The notes under the pieces are model-generated. The model ran no database searches and was not told the origin of the DNA. It saw only the letters and a list, made by a program, of their open reading frames with translations. 14,005 nt of DNA from contig CALXZR010000108.1 in assembly GCA_944393295.1 (NCBI GenBank), forward strand, positions 1 to 14,005, written 5' to 3'. A program made the translations under genes and the position numbers. The first letter of the stretch is position 1, and each line of letters starts with the position of its first letter. Of the stretch, positions 6,715-13,716 are shown in pieces. This DNA is from an uncultured Clostridia bacterium (lineage in GTDB: Bacteria; Bacillota_A; Clostridia; TANB77; CAG-508).

Positions 6715-7980
6715 TTATCTTCTTTTTTTGTATTTATTTCTTGAACGTTTTTTCTTTGGCATTAGTATTATAGCAAATAATAAAATTGCTAAACCAGTTA
6801 CTATAAGGTAAACACTAATATCAGTTTTTTCATATACTGTACTTCCGGCTAATAAATCAGAAGTGTATGTTATATCATCAATAGAATAGCTAATAGTACC
6901 AACTTTATCACCAGTAACTATAGGTGCTTTTAAATTTTCATTTATATTTATAACAGGTGTTATATCATTAATGTTTAAATTCTTTGGAATGATTGCTTTT
7001 ATATCATCTTTTATTACAACATTTAAATTTTTGCTCTCTTTAGTTCCGTTTTTTATTTCAAGTGTTTCGATAGTACTGTTTTGTTCTACAACAGTATTTT
7101 GAGTATAATTCTCATAACCATAATCAAACATATGAATTGTATCTAAATATCTTTGACTCAATCCGTCTTCAGTAGTTCCAGAGCCTAGTACAACTGTAAT
7201 AAATTCTAGACTGTCACGATTACTAGCTGCAATTAAACAATTTTTAGCTTCACTTGTATATCCTGTTTTTATTCCAATAGCATCTTCATAATAATAATTA
7301 TCTGCTCTATTGCTGTTATTTACATGAATTAAAGCATTTGTATTAGAAAGTACACGATCTGCAGATGAATATTTATTAGTTGATGGTAGTGTATAAGATG
7401 GAGTGGCAACCATTTTTCTAAAAGTTTCATTTTTCATGGCTTCTTGAGCTATTAAGAATAAATCATAAGCAGTTGAATAGTGATCTTCATTATGAACACC
7501 ATTTGGATTTACAAAATGTGTATTTTCACAGCCAAGTTCTTTGGCTCTATTGTTCATCATATTTGAAAATTCTTCAATACTACCACTAATGTGCTCCGCC
7601 AAGACATTTGCAGCTTCGTTTGCAGATTTTACTAAAAGTGCATAAAGTAAATCTTCAATACTTAATATTTCACCTTCTTGCAGATTTGCAATAGCATATC
7701 CACTTGGGACTAGTTGCAAAGCATTGTGACTTACTGTAGCTGTATCTGTAAGATCACAGTTTTCTAAAGTTAATAAAGCTGTCATTACTTTTGTAGTACT
7801 TGCAGGATAGCGTACTTCTTTGGCATTTTTTTCGTATAGTATTTTTCCAGTAGAAGCTTCTACTATTAAAGCTGCTTCAGAATCGATATTTAATTCAGAA
7901 GCAAAAGAAATATTATTAAGCATTGGTAAAATCATAATTAAAATAAGTAATACATAAAAAAGTTTTTTCATTAGTTTCAT
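6715..7980 (-). CDS. D-alanyl-D-alanine carboxypeptidase, peptidase S11 (PBP5/DacF type)
   Basis: This is a low-molecular-weight penicillin-binding protein that removes the terminal D-Ala from peptidoglycan stem peptides outside the membrane. All three active-site motifs are intact: S61-T-T-K64, S119-A-N121 and K238-T-G240. A signal peptide (~1-27) ends near NISFA-SEL. After the catalytic domain (to ~270) comes a beta-rich C-terminal domain and a membrane segment (~389-407) with a strongly basic tail, so the enzyme is anchored at both or only the C-terminal end depending on signal cleavage. Its 421 residues are normal for the family. The ATG at 7978-7980 has a good AGGGAG site. The gene is convergent with LCP and divergent from comEA, whose promoter overlaps its own. 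In Bacillus, related dacF is a sporulation gene, but no sporulation promoter was seen here. Confidence 0.95.
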   Translation of the reverse strand: MKLMKKLFYVLLILIMILPMLNNISFASELNIDSEAALIVEASTGKILYEKNAKEVRYPASTTKVMTALLTLENCDLTDTATVSHNALQLVPSGYAIANLQEGEILSIEDLLYALLVKSANEAANVLAEHISGSIEEFSNMMNNRAKELGCENTHFVNPNGVHNEDHYSTAYDLFLIAQEAMKNETFRKMVATPSYTLPSTNKYSSADRVLSNTNALIHVNNSNRADNYYYEDAIGIKTGYTSEAKNCLIAASNRDSLEFITVVLGSGTTEDGLSQRYLDTIHMFDYGYENYTQNTVVEQNSTIETLEIKNGTKESKNLNVVIKDDIKAIIPKNLNINDITPVININENLKAPIVTGDKVGTISYSIDDITYTSDLLAGSTVYEKTDISVYLIVTGLAILLFAIILMPKKKRSRNKYKKRR

Positions 7981-8012
7981 TAAATTTCTCCCTAAATAAA
8001 AATGTATAGTGT

Positions 8013-8041
8013 TTTACAAAAAACTAAAACATTATGATAAT
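8013..8041 (+). promoter_or_regulatory. Probable sigma-A promoter of comEA
   Basis: TTTACA (8013-8018) and GATAAT (8036-8041) each match the consensus at five of six positions with exactly 17 bp between. Transcription would start near 8048, leaving a ~59-nt leader with a GAAAGGA Shine-Dalgarno site before the ATG at 8107. Confidence 0.5.
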
Positions 8042-8068
8042 AATAACTTAAAATTCAACAAAATTCAA
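8040..8068 (-). promoter_or_regulatory. Probable promoter of the S11 carboxypeptidase gene
   Basis: On the minus strand TTGAAT (8063-8068, 4/6) and TATTAT (8040-8045, 5/6) are 17 bp apart, about 60 bp before the start codon. The -35 lies in one copy of a 10-bp tandem repeat (8051-8070). The -10 overlaps the -10 of the divergent comEA promoter. Confidence 0.4.
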
Positions 8069-8106
8069 TAATAATTTTGCAAATATTAAAGAAAGGAATG
8101 TAAATT

Positions 8107-8716
8107 ATGAAGTTAAAAAAGATAGAAATAATTATATGTATATTTTTGCTAATAATGGGAATTATATTTATAAAAAGCAAAATAGATGAAGAAGATAATA
8201 TGGATTTAATTTTGGAAACAAATACAGATGAATTGGTAACTAATACTGAAGTGGAGGAGAAAAATATGATAAAGGTTCATATAGATGGTCAAGTTAAAAA
8301 TGCAGGTGTTGTTGAACTAGAGGAAGGATGTAGACTAGCAGATGCTATTGAAAAAGCAGGTGGATTTACAGAAGAGGCTGATACTAGTAATTTAAATTTA
8401 GCTTATGTTTTACAAGATGGAGAAAAAGTATATATATATAGTAAACAGGAGATGGAGAAATTAGAAAAACTTCGGTGAAGTAGATGAATTAGGTATAGAA
8501 GAAAACAATTTTAATAATAAAGATAGTAAGATAAATATAAATACAGCAAGTCAAGAAGAGTTAGAAAAAATAAGTGGTATAGGACCAGCTTTAGCACAGA
8601 GAATTATTGAATACAGAAAAGAAAATGGAAAATTTAAAAATATTGATGAATTAAAAAATGTATCAGGTATTGGAGATAAAAAATTTGAAAGTATAAAATC
8701 ACAAATTACAATTTAA
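8107..8716 (+). pseudogene. comEA: comEA, competence DNA-binding protein, frameshifted
   Basis: ComEA is the membrane-anchored receptor that binds incoming DNA during natural transformation. Frame 1 (8107-8478, 123 residues) encodes a membrane anchor (~5-22), a linker, and an SLBB domain (~54-114, IKVHIDGQVKNAGVVELEEG). It then hits TGA. The other half of the protein is one frame ahead: from about 8465 to the TAA at 8714-8716 it reads a linker and two helix-hairpin-helix units (ININTASQEELEKISGIGPA...NVSGIGDKKF). The second half has no ATG, GTG or TTG of its own, so it is not a separate gene. The frames overlap at GAAAAAC (8464-8470); one A fewer in the 5-A run gives an uninterrupted protein of 202 residues, normal for ComEA. 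A true mutation, a sequencing or assembly error, or recoding are all possible. The hydrolase gene follows after 28 bp. Confidence 0.85.
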
Positions 8717-8744
8717 CAATTAGAAAAAATAGAAAGGATAAAAA

Positions 8745-9698
8745 ATGAAAATCTTAAAAAGAATGATAATTGTAGTTTGTATTTTATTGCTAGTATTTTT
8801 AATAATGCTTGGAATAATTGGAAATTATCTTTACAATTATGCTATAGCTACGAATACTTCAAAGGCAGAAGTTTTTCAAAAAAATTCAGAAACAGAGAAA
8901 GTAGGAAAAGACAATTTAACAGAAGAAGAAATATATGAAACTTGGCTTACAGAAAATTCTAATGATACATATATAAAGTCCGAGGATGGATTAAACTTGC
9001 ATGGCTACGAATTAAAACATTTGGATTCAGATATTTGGACAATAATTGTACATGGATATGATGGTCAAGGAATAGATATGGGAGATTATGCACAAAGTTT
9101 TTATAATAAGGGCTATAATGTGCTAGTTGTAGATTTAAGAGGAGCAGGTTTAAGTGATGGAGAATATATTGGTATGGGTTGGCATGATAGATTAGATATA
9201 GTAAGTTGGATAGATTATTTAGTGGAAAAAGATGAAAAATGTCAAATTATTTTATTTGGCGTTTCAATGGGAGCATCTACAGTAATGATGGCTACTGGAG
9301 AAAAATTGCCTCAAAATGTAAAACTTGCAATAGAGGATTGTGGATATAGTTCTGTATGGAGTGAATTTGAATATCAGCTAAAAAAGATATTTAATCTAGA
9401 TAGTTTTCCATTTTTAAATGTTGCAAGTATTACAACTAAAATTAGAGCAGGATATTTTCTAGAAGATGCTTCTTCACTAAAGCAACTACAAAAATCTAAT
9501 ACACCAACATTATTTATTCATGGAGATAAAGATGAATTTGTTCCAACCTATATGGTAAATGAGAATTATGAAATAGCCACTTGTGAAAAAGAATTACTAG
9601 TAGTTGAAGGTGCAGAGCATGCGAGATCGTCAAAAGTTGCTCCTGATTTATATTGGAATACAATAGATGAGTTTATTAGAAAATATATAAAACAATAG
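8745..9698 (+). CDS. Membrane-anchored alpha/beta hydrolase (serine hydrolase)
   Basis: After a basic start, a membrane segment (~7-29) anchors a 317-residue alpha/beta hydrolase that would face outward. Visible elements are HGYDGQG (103-109, oxyanion region), the DLRGAGLSDG strand-turn (130-139), the nucleophile elbow G172-V-S174-M-G176, the acid D263 in GDKDEFVP, and H292 in GAEHAR. The catalytic triad S174-D263-H292 therefore appears complete. The pattern resembles YqkD-like proteins annotated as lipase/esterase or peptidase-like hydrolases; the substrate cannot be told from sequence. The start follows a GAAAGGA site. The gene is 28 bp after comEA with no terminator between, so it probably shares that promoter, and it ends at a strong terminator. 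Confidence 0.88.
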   Translation: MKILKRMIIVVCILLLVFLIMLGIIGNYLYNYAIATNTSKAEVFQKNSETEKVGKDNLTEEEIYETWLTENSNDTYIKSEDGLNLHGYELKHLDSDIWTIIVHGYDGQGIDMGDYAQSFYNKGYNVLVVDLRGAGLSDGEYIGMGWHDRLDIVSWIDYLVEKDEKCQIILFGVSMGASTVMMATGEKLPQNVKLAIEDCGYSSVWSEFEYQLKKIFNLDSFPFLNVASITTKIRAGYFLEDASSLKQLQKSNTPTLFIHGDKDEFVPTYMVNENYEIATCEKELLVVEGAEHARSSKVAPDLYWNTIDEFIRKYIKQ

Positions 9699-9774
9699 TA
9701 TGTTGGAAAAAATATAAAAATGTAGTAGATTGTAATAAAAGATATAAAAAAAGCTAAAAAAATCGTCTAAAATG

Positions 9775-9825
9775 CCTATAAATTCCACAGAGTGTGTATA
9801 TTGCTGTGGATTTATAGGTTTTTAA
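9775..9825 (+). terminator. Rho-independent terminator of the comEA-hydrolase unit
   Basis: The arms 9775-9790 and 9804-9818 form a 15-bp stem with one bulged T, containing the CCACAG/CTGTGG core and a 13-nt loop. A TTTTTAATTT tract follows. It lies 76 nt past the hydrolase stop. Confidence 0.85.
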
Positions 9826-9828
9826 TTT

Positions 9829-9859
9829 GCATAAAAAGATATTTTTTGTGGAAAATAAT
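9829..9859 (+). promoter_or_regulatory. Possible forespore-type (sigma-F/G-like) promoter of the SPL-family gene
   Basis: GCATA (9829-9833) is followed after 16 bp by GGAAAATAAT (9850-9859), which partly matches the GGxxA-type sigma-F -10; no convincing sigma-A pair was seen. Bacillus splB is transcribed by sigma-G, which shares the GCATA-like -35. The -10 match is imperfect, so this is tentative. Confidence 0.28.
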
Positions 9860-9905
9860 AAGAAATTAAAGAATTATGATAAATTTTATATAAAAGAGGT
9901 AAGAT

Positions 9906-10904
9906 ATGTTTAAGCCAGCAGGAATATATTATGAAAAAGAAATAGAAAACTATCAATTGGGGAAAGAACTATTGGAAAAATATAAAGATACACCAAAAAT
10001 TATTATAGAAAATCACAATAATATTGAAATGATGAGGAAAAAGCAAAATTCAGAATTTAGAAATATGAAGGCAAACTTAATTATAGGTGTTAGAAAAACA
10101 CATAAGTTTGTAGAAAATCATAAAGTATCTGATTATTTAGTTCCATATACTTCATCCGGTTGTATAGCAATGTGTTTATATTGCTATTTAGTATGTAATT
10201 ATAATAAATGCGCATATTTGAGATTATTTGTAAATAGAGAAGAAATGTTAGATAAGATAATAAAAGTTTCAGAAAAAGCTGAAAAAGAATTAACATTTGA
10301 AATTGGTAGTAATAGTGATTTAATATTAGAAAATGCAATTACAAATAACTTAAATTGGACTATTGAAAATTTTTCTAAAACTAATAAGGGATACTTAACT
10401 TTTCCTACGAAGTTTTCAATTGTAGATTCGATATGTAATATAAAACATAATGGTAGAATTATTGTTAGAATGAGCGTGAATCCAGAAAAAATTATTAAGG
10501 ATATAGAAATTGGAACTTCTAGGTTAAAAGACAGAGTAGAAGCAATTAATAAATTAAAAATAGCTGGTTATAAAATAGGAATTTTAATAGCACCAGTAAT
10601 TATGGTTGATAACTGGAAGAAGGAATATGAAGATTTAATTATATATTTGGAAGAGAATCTATCAGATGAAGTAAAAAAAGAAGTATTTTTTGAGATTATT
10701 TTTATGACCTATAGCTATGTCCATAGAAAAATAAATGAGGAAGCTTTTCCAAATTCAATTAACTTATATAACCAAGAGCTAATGACAGGAAGAGGTAAAG
10801 GAAAATATATGTATAAGAGTTTTGTAAGAGAAACAGGTGAAAAATTCTTTAGAGAAAAACTAAATAAATATTTTCCACATAATAAAATTCTCTATATTGT
10901 TTAA
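9906..10904 (+). CDS. Radical SAM protein of the spore photoproduct lyase (SPL) family, lacking the conserved donor Cys
   Basis: SPL repairs the thymine dimer called spore photoproduct with a 4Fe-4S/SAM radical. The cluster motif C86-x3-C90-x2-C93 is intact, with Tyr at 92 and 94. Long collinear similarity to SplB is recognisable: FE-x-x-x-x-SD (131-138), the F-x-TKF-x-x-VD segment, KHNGRxxxRxSxN, GTS-x-L-x-x-R, AGYxxGxxxAP, and the C-terminal GRGKGKYMYK. Length (332) is typical. In SplB the FE..CTSD segment carries the Cys (C141 in Bacillus) that donates hydrogen to the repaired lesion; here the equivalent residue is S135. Two extra cysteines (C97, C102) follow the cluster motif. It may be a paralogue with another substrate or mechanism. 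The ATG at 9906 has a good AAGAGGT site. The gene stands alone between terminators. Confidence 0.85.
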   Translation: MFKPAGIYYEKEIENYQLGKELLEKYKDTPKIIIENHNNIEMMRKKQNSEFRNMKANLIIGVRKTHKFVENHKVSDYLVPYTSSGCIAMCLYCYLVCNYNKCAYLRLFVNREEMLDKIIKVSEKAEKELTFEIGSNSDLILENAITNNLNWTIENFSKTNKGYLTFPTKFSIVDSICNIKHNGRIIVRMSVNPEKIIKDIEIGTSRLKDRVEAINKLKIAGYKIGILIAPVIMVDNWKKEYEDLIIYLEENLSDEVKKEVFFEIIFMTYSYVHRKINEEAFPNSINLYNQELMTGRGKGKYMYKSFVRETGEKFFREKLNKYFPHNKILYIV

Positions 10905-10912
10905 TAAAAGGG

Positions 10913-10944
10913 AAGACTCTCCCCAAAAGGTCAAGGAGAGTCTT
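10913..10944. terminator. Hairpin terminator between convergent SPL-like and HNH genes
   Basis: A perfect 10-bp stem (AAGACTCTCC, 10913-10922, with 10935-10944) encloses a 12-nt loop. On the minus strand it is followed by CCCTTTTATT, so it mainly fits the HNH gene, whose last codons lie inside the stem. It sits 8 nt after the SPL-like stop and may also end that transcript. Confidence 0.6.
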
Positions 10945-11596
10945 TAATGACTATTACATTAGACAACACAACTGCTGGTACAAATGTGATTTTATGCCGT
11001 TTAGCATGTTCTAGGATGTATTTTCCTCTAAAAATCCAATTATTACCTGAAACAATTAGAAGCTCTGGATACTGTTTATGCAAGTTAAAATATTCTTCAA
11101 TCTCTTTAATTCTTGAGGCTTTTAAACCTTTAAAAGAAAAATATTTTAATATTTTAGTCACGTTGTAGTTACTAACCCAATTATCATCAACTACAAATAT
11201 GCCTTTATCCATAAGCCAAGCATTTTCGTTAATACAATCTTGGTAAAATACTTCTTTTTGATTAGAAGTGATTTTTGAGTTCCAAATTCTAAACTGACTT
11301 TCAGTCATATCTCTTTTTTTCTGATTGCAGGATTTGCAACAGGGAATAAGATTATTTGGAATACTTATACCACCCCAAGCTCTAGGATACATATGGTCAA
11401 GTGTACGAGTTTTTTTATTTAACTCGTTATTGCAGTATAAACAGTATCGATATCCATCTAGTGTATAGGTTAAATTGTACATCAGATCTTCAAAGTTAAC
11501 AGATCCTTTTATAAAAAGTTTATTATGACTCACATATGCATAGCCATTTTGTCCCTTGTCTCTGTAAAAGTAGCGCTTTGGTAACCGTATATTCAT
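10931..11596 (-). CDS. Stand-alone HNH endonuclease with uncharacterised C-terminal domain
   Basis: The 221-residue protein has a zinc-ribbon-supported HNH nuclease in its middle: C52-x2-C55, then T-L-D67-H68, the N-N-L turn (81-83), and P-C-C87-x2-C90-N91-x-K-K. H68 would be the general base and N91 fills a late HNH position. A short N-terminal part (1-45) has beta character. The C-terminal ~85 residues include a helical stretch and a segment ending SGNNWIFRGKYILEHAK and FVPAVVL, faintly like the ParB/sulfiredoxin fold (see findings). The ATG at 11594-11596 has a strong GAAAGGAG site and a near-consensus promoter. There is no methylase or other partner next to it, so a restriction-modification role is not supported. 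Stand-alone HNH enzymes of this kind can be mobile or phage-derived; the substrate is unknown. Confidence 0.88.
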   Translation of the reverse strand: MNIRLPKRYFYRDKGQNGYAYVSHNKLFIKGSVNFEDLMYNLTYTLDGYRYCLYCNNELNKKTRTLDHMYPRAWGGISIPNNLIPCCKSCNQKKRDMTESQFRIWNSKITSNQKEVFYQDCINENAWLMDKGIFVVDDNWVSNYNVTKILKYFSFKGLKASRIKEIEEYFNLHKQYPELLIVSGNNWIFRGKYILEHAKRHKITFVPAVVLSNVIVIKDSP

Positions 11597-11638
11597 AAGT
11601 TACTCCTTTCTATGTGAGCACTTTATAGTTCCATATTT

Positions 11639-11667
11639 ATAATATATAAGTTTTTACAATATGTCAA
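11639..11667 (-). promoter_or_regulatory. Strong sigma-A promoter of the HNH gene
   Basis: On the minus strand a perfect TTGACA (11662-11667) and TATTAT (11639-11644, 5/6) are exactly 17 bp apart, with about 43 nt from the -10 to the start codon. Just upstream lie two GACAAA direct repeats on the plus strand, 10 bp apart centre to centre (11687-11692, 11697-11702), which could bind a regulator. Confidence 0.7.
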
Positions 11668-11707
11668 TTAAATATATATAAAAATAGACAAAATGTGACA
11701 AATTAAA

Positions 11708-13036
11708 TTATTTTATAGTATAGCTTACAATGGCATGACTGTCTAAATTGTCATGAATAACAATATTTTCAATTATTAAATTGTATTCTTTATTTAAATT
11801 AGTTCTATTTAGCATTACTATTGCTATGGTATTATCTGGATTTTTAAAAGCTGTTACTTCAATATCTGTAGAGTATCTACTAAATGCAATTCTTTTAGCA
11901 TATGGTTGAATAAATTTGCTAAAATGACCAATATAATAAAATGTCAAATTTTTAATATAATTATCATTGGCTCTATTTAGCATAATAGGTGCATTGCAAT
12001 AATTTTCTTTATGATTTGGACCACCTTTATAGTCTAAAACCATATTCCAATCAATGTATCCATTAACACCAGCATTTAAATCACCTAAGATATCGTGTCC
12101 ATAGATTTCTGCATTATTTACTTCATCTTTACTCTTAAACTTAGAATATCCGGTACAACCTTCTGTATGAATTAAAAGTTTTCCTGGAAAAGCTTTTTGT
12201 GTCAAATATATATTTTCAAAATGATCACCTGTATACCAATGAAAAGCAATACCCGAAATAGCAGAAAAAGCAGAAGTATTAACAATTTCTTGAGTGGTAC
12301 GCGTAAATAATTTTTCTTTATTATGATCCCATATTAGAATTTTAGTAGATATATTATTGGCTTTAAAAACTGGAAAAAGATAGTTTACGGCAAAATCTAT
12401 CTCTTCTTCTGGAGTATAAATGCACGATTCCCAAATTTGCGTAGCATTAGGCTCGTTTTGTATAGTAATATATGATATATATATTTTTTCTTTTTCGTAA
12501 GCTTTAATATATTTAACTAAATAATTAGCCCATGTTTTATAATATTTCTTAATAAGCTTTCCACCAGAATAAAGACTTTGATTACTTTTCATAAACTTAG
12601 GTGGAGTCCATGGAGAAGCTAAAAATTGCAAATTGGGATTAATTTTTTGAGCATAGTGGATAGTAGGAATAATGTAGGCATAGTCTGGTTTTATTGAAAA
12701 GTCAGATAAATCCTCTTTATTACTATAAGAATAAGAAGAAAGCGAAAAATCAGAACTTCCTATTGTTAAACGACAAAGTGTATAGTGAAGACCTTCTTTA
12801 GAAAAATATTCTTTAAATAGATTGTTTGCAATTTTATCCGGTAATTGATTAATTGCGTATGAAGTCGCTTCAGTAAAAGCTCCTCCAAAACCAAAAAAAG
12901 TTTGGTAGTGTATACTTGGATATATTTGTATTACTTGATTTTCAAGGGAACTAGTATAATTTTGAAATTTAATATTTTGAGTTTCTTTAAGAAATAAATT
13001 TCTTTTATAATTTGTCTCTATTTTAGTAATTTTCAT
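11708..13036 (-). CDS. Glycoside hydrolase family 30 (GH30) glycosidase, cytoplasmic
   Basis: This is a retaining glycosidase of clan GH-A. The family's N-terminal GFGGAFTEA motif is at 49-57, SPWTPPKFMK at 141-150, the acid/base E195 in TIQNEP, and the nucleophile E292 in LLIHTEGC. The last ~70 residues form the short beta-sandwich side domain typical of GH30. Members include glucosylceramidases and beta-1,6-glucanases; the subfamily and substrate cannot be fixed by eye. The 442-residue protein has no signal peptide, so it should act inside the cell on imported oligosaccharides or glycosides, yet no transporter is in view. The ATG at 13034-13036 follows a GAAAGGA site at 5-nt spacing. No terminator was seen between this gene and HNH, 111 bp downstream on the same strand, so read-through is possible. 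It diverges from the LytTR gene. Confidence 0.92.
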   Translation of the reverse strand: MKITKIETNYKRNLFLKETQNIKFQNYTSSLENQVIQIYPSIHYQTFFGFGGAFTEATSYAINQLPDKIANNLFKEYFSKEGLHYTLCRLTIGSSDFSLSSYSYSNKEDLSDFSIKPDYAYIIPTIHYAQKINPNLQFLASPWTPPKFMKSNQSLYSGGKLIKKYYKTWANYLVKYIKAYEKEKIYISYITIQNEPNATQIWESCIYTPEEEIDFAVNYLFPVFKANNISTKILIWDHNKEKLFTRTTQEIVNTSAFSAISGIAFHWYTGDHFENIYLTQKAFPGKLLIHTEGCTGYSKFKSKDEVNNAEIYGHDILGDLNAGVNGYIDWNMVLDYKGGPNHKENYCNAPIMLNRANDNYIKNLTFYYIGHFSKFIQPYAKRIAFSRYSTDIEVTAFKNPDNTIAIVMLNRTNLNKEYNLIIENIVIHDNLDSHAIVSYTIK

Positions 13037-13109
13037 AAAAATCCTTTCAAAAAGTTTAATATATTGTATGCTAATATTTATTAAAAAAAACTATTATAAA
13101 GAATTTTTA

Positions 13110-13137
13110 ATAATATATTTGCTAAAATGTTTAACAA
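13110..13137 (-). promoter_or_regulatory. Possible promoter of the GH30 gene
   Basis: On the minus strand TTGTTA (13132-13137, 4/6) and TATTAT (13110-13115, 5/6) are 16 bp apart. A perfect TATAAT also lies downstream at 13093-13098 but has no matching -35. Either could drive GH30; in such AT-rich DNA chance matches are common. Confidence 0.33.
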
Positions 13138-13222
13138 CTATTTAAGAAATAATAACATTTATCAAAAGTTTGATATAGAGTATCATAAATAAAGCTTTAT
13201 TAATATGAGAAAATGTATTATA

Positions 13223-13231
13223 TGATATAAT
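13223..13231 (+). promoter_or_regulatory. Possible extended -10 promoter of the LytTR operon
   Basis: TGATATAAT (13223-13231) is a perfect TGnTATAAT extended -10 with no recognisable -35. Transcription would start near 13238, directly before the AAGGAG Shine-Dalgarno site (13240-13245), giving a very short leader to the ATG at 13254. Confidence 0.38.
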
Positions 13232-13253
13232 TATTATATAAGGAGAATTAAAG

Positions 13254-13715
13254 ATGAAAGTAGAAATAAAAGCCAATATTTTAAAAGATGTAGAAAATAT
13301 ACGTATTACAATAGATGCTCCAGAATTAACAGAAGAGGTACAAAATATTATTAATTATATATCTAATATAAATAAAAAGCAGAGTCAAATTGTTGCTGAT
13401 AAAGACAACAAAATATACGTTCTTGAATTAAAGGATGTAATATGTTTTTTTAGTAAAGATAAATATAATTATGTAAGAACAGAAAATGGTATATATAGAA
13501 TTAAGATGAAATTATATGAATTAGAAGATGTTTTAGATAAAAATGATTTTATAAAGATTTCAAATTCCTGTATTGTAAATATAAATCAAGTAGAATGTTT
13601 TGATATAAGTATTCTTGGAACTATTGTTGTAAAATTAAAAGATGATACAAAAGAAAATGTGTCTAAAAGGAATATCAAAAAGGTAAAGCAAATGTTAAAA
13701 GAAAGGAGATTTTAA
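13254..13715 (+). CDS. LytTR-type DNA-binding transcriptional regulator
   Basis: The 153-residue protein has an N-terminal alpha/beta segment (~1-40, with the EEVQNIINYIS helix) and a LytTR DNA-binding domain (~50-150). Hallmarks are the strand D-V-I-C-F-F-S-K-D-K-Y-N-Y-V (61-74), the KLYELEDVL helix (86-94), FIKISNSCIVNINQV (99-113), and the closing basic helix with VSKRNIKKVKQ. There is no receiver domain, so it is the stand-alone LytTR type, which is commonly held in check by a co-encoded membrane protein and autoregulates its operon. The start follows AAGGAG at 8 nt. The next gene begins 1 bp after the stop with its Shine-Dalgarno site inside this gene's end, implying translational coupling. 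Confidence 0.9.
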   Translation: MKVEIKANILKDVENIRITIDAPELTEEVQNIINYISNINKKQSQIVADKDNKIYVLELKDVICFFSKDKYNYVRTENGIYRIKMKLYELEDVLDKNDFIKISNSCIVNINQVECFDISILGTIVVKLKDDTKENVSKRNIKKVKQMLKERRF

Positions 13716-13716
13716 A

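Noticed and set aside
8253..8268. Internal GGAGG plus ATG inside comEA as a second start
   Set aside because: It is in frame and would give a soluble SLBB piece, but GGAGG arises from two Glu codons in the linker; an anchor is normal for ComEA.
10947..11168. Plus-strand open frame antisense to the HNH gene
   Set aside because: No recognisable domain, and the HNH motifs, ribosome site and promoter on minus are convincing.
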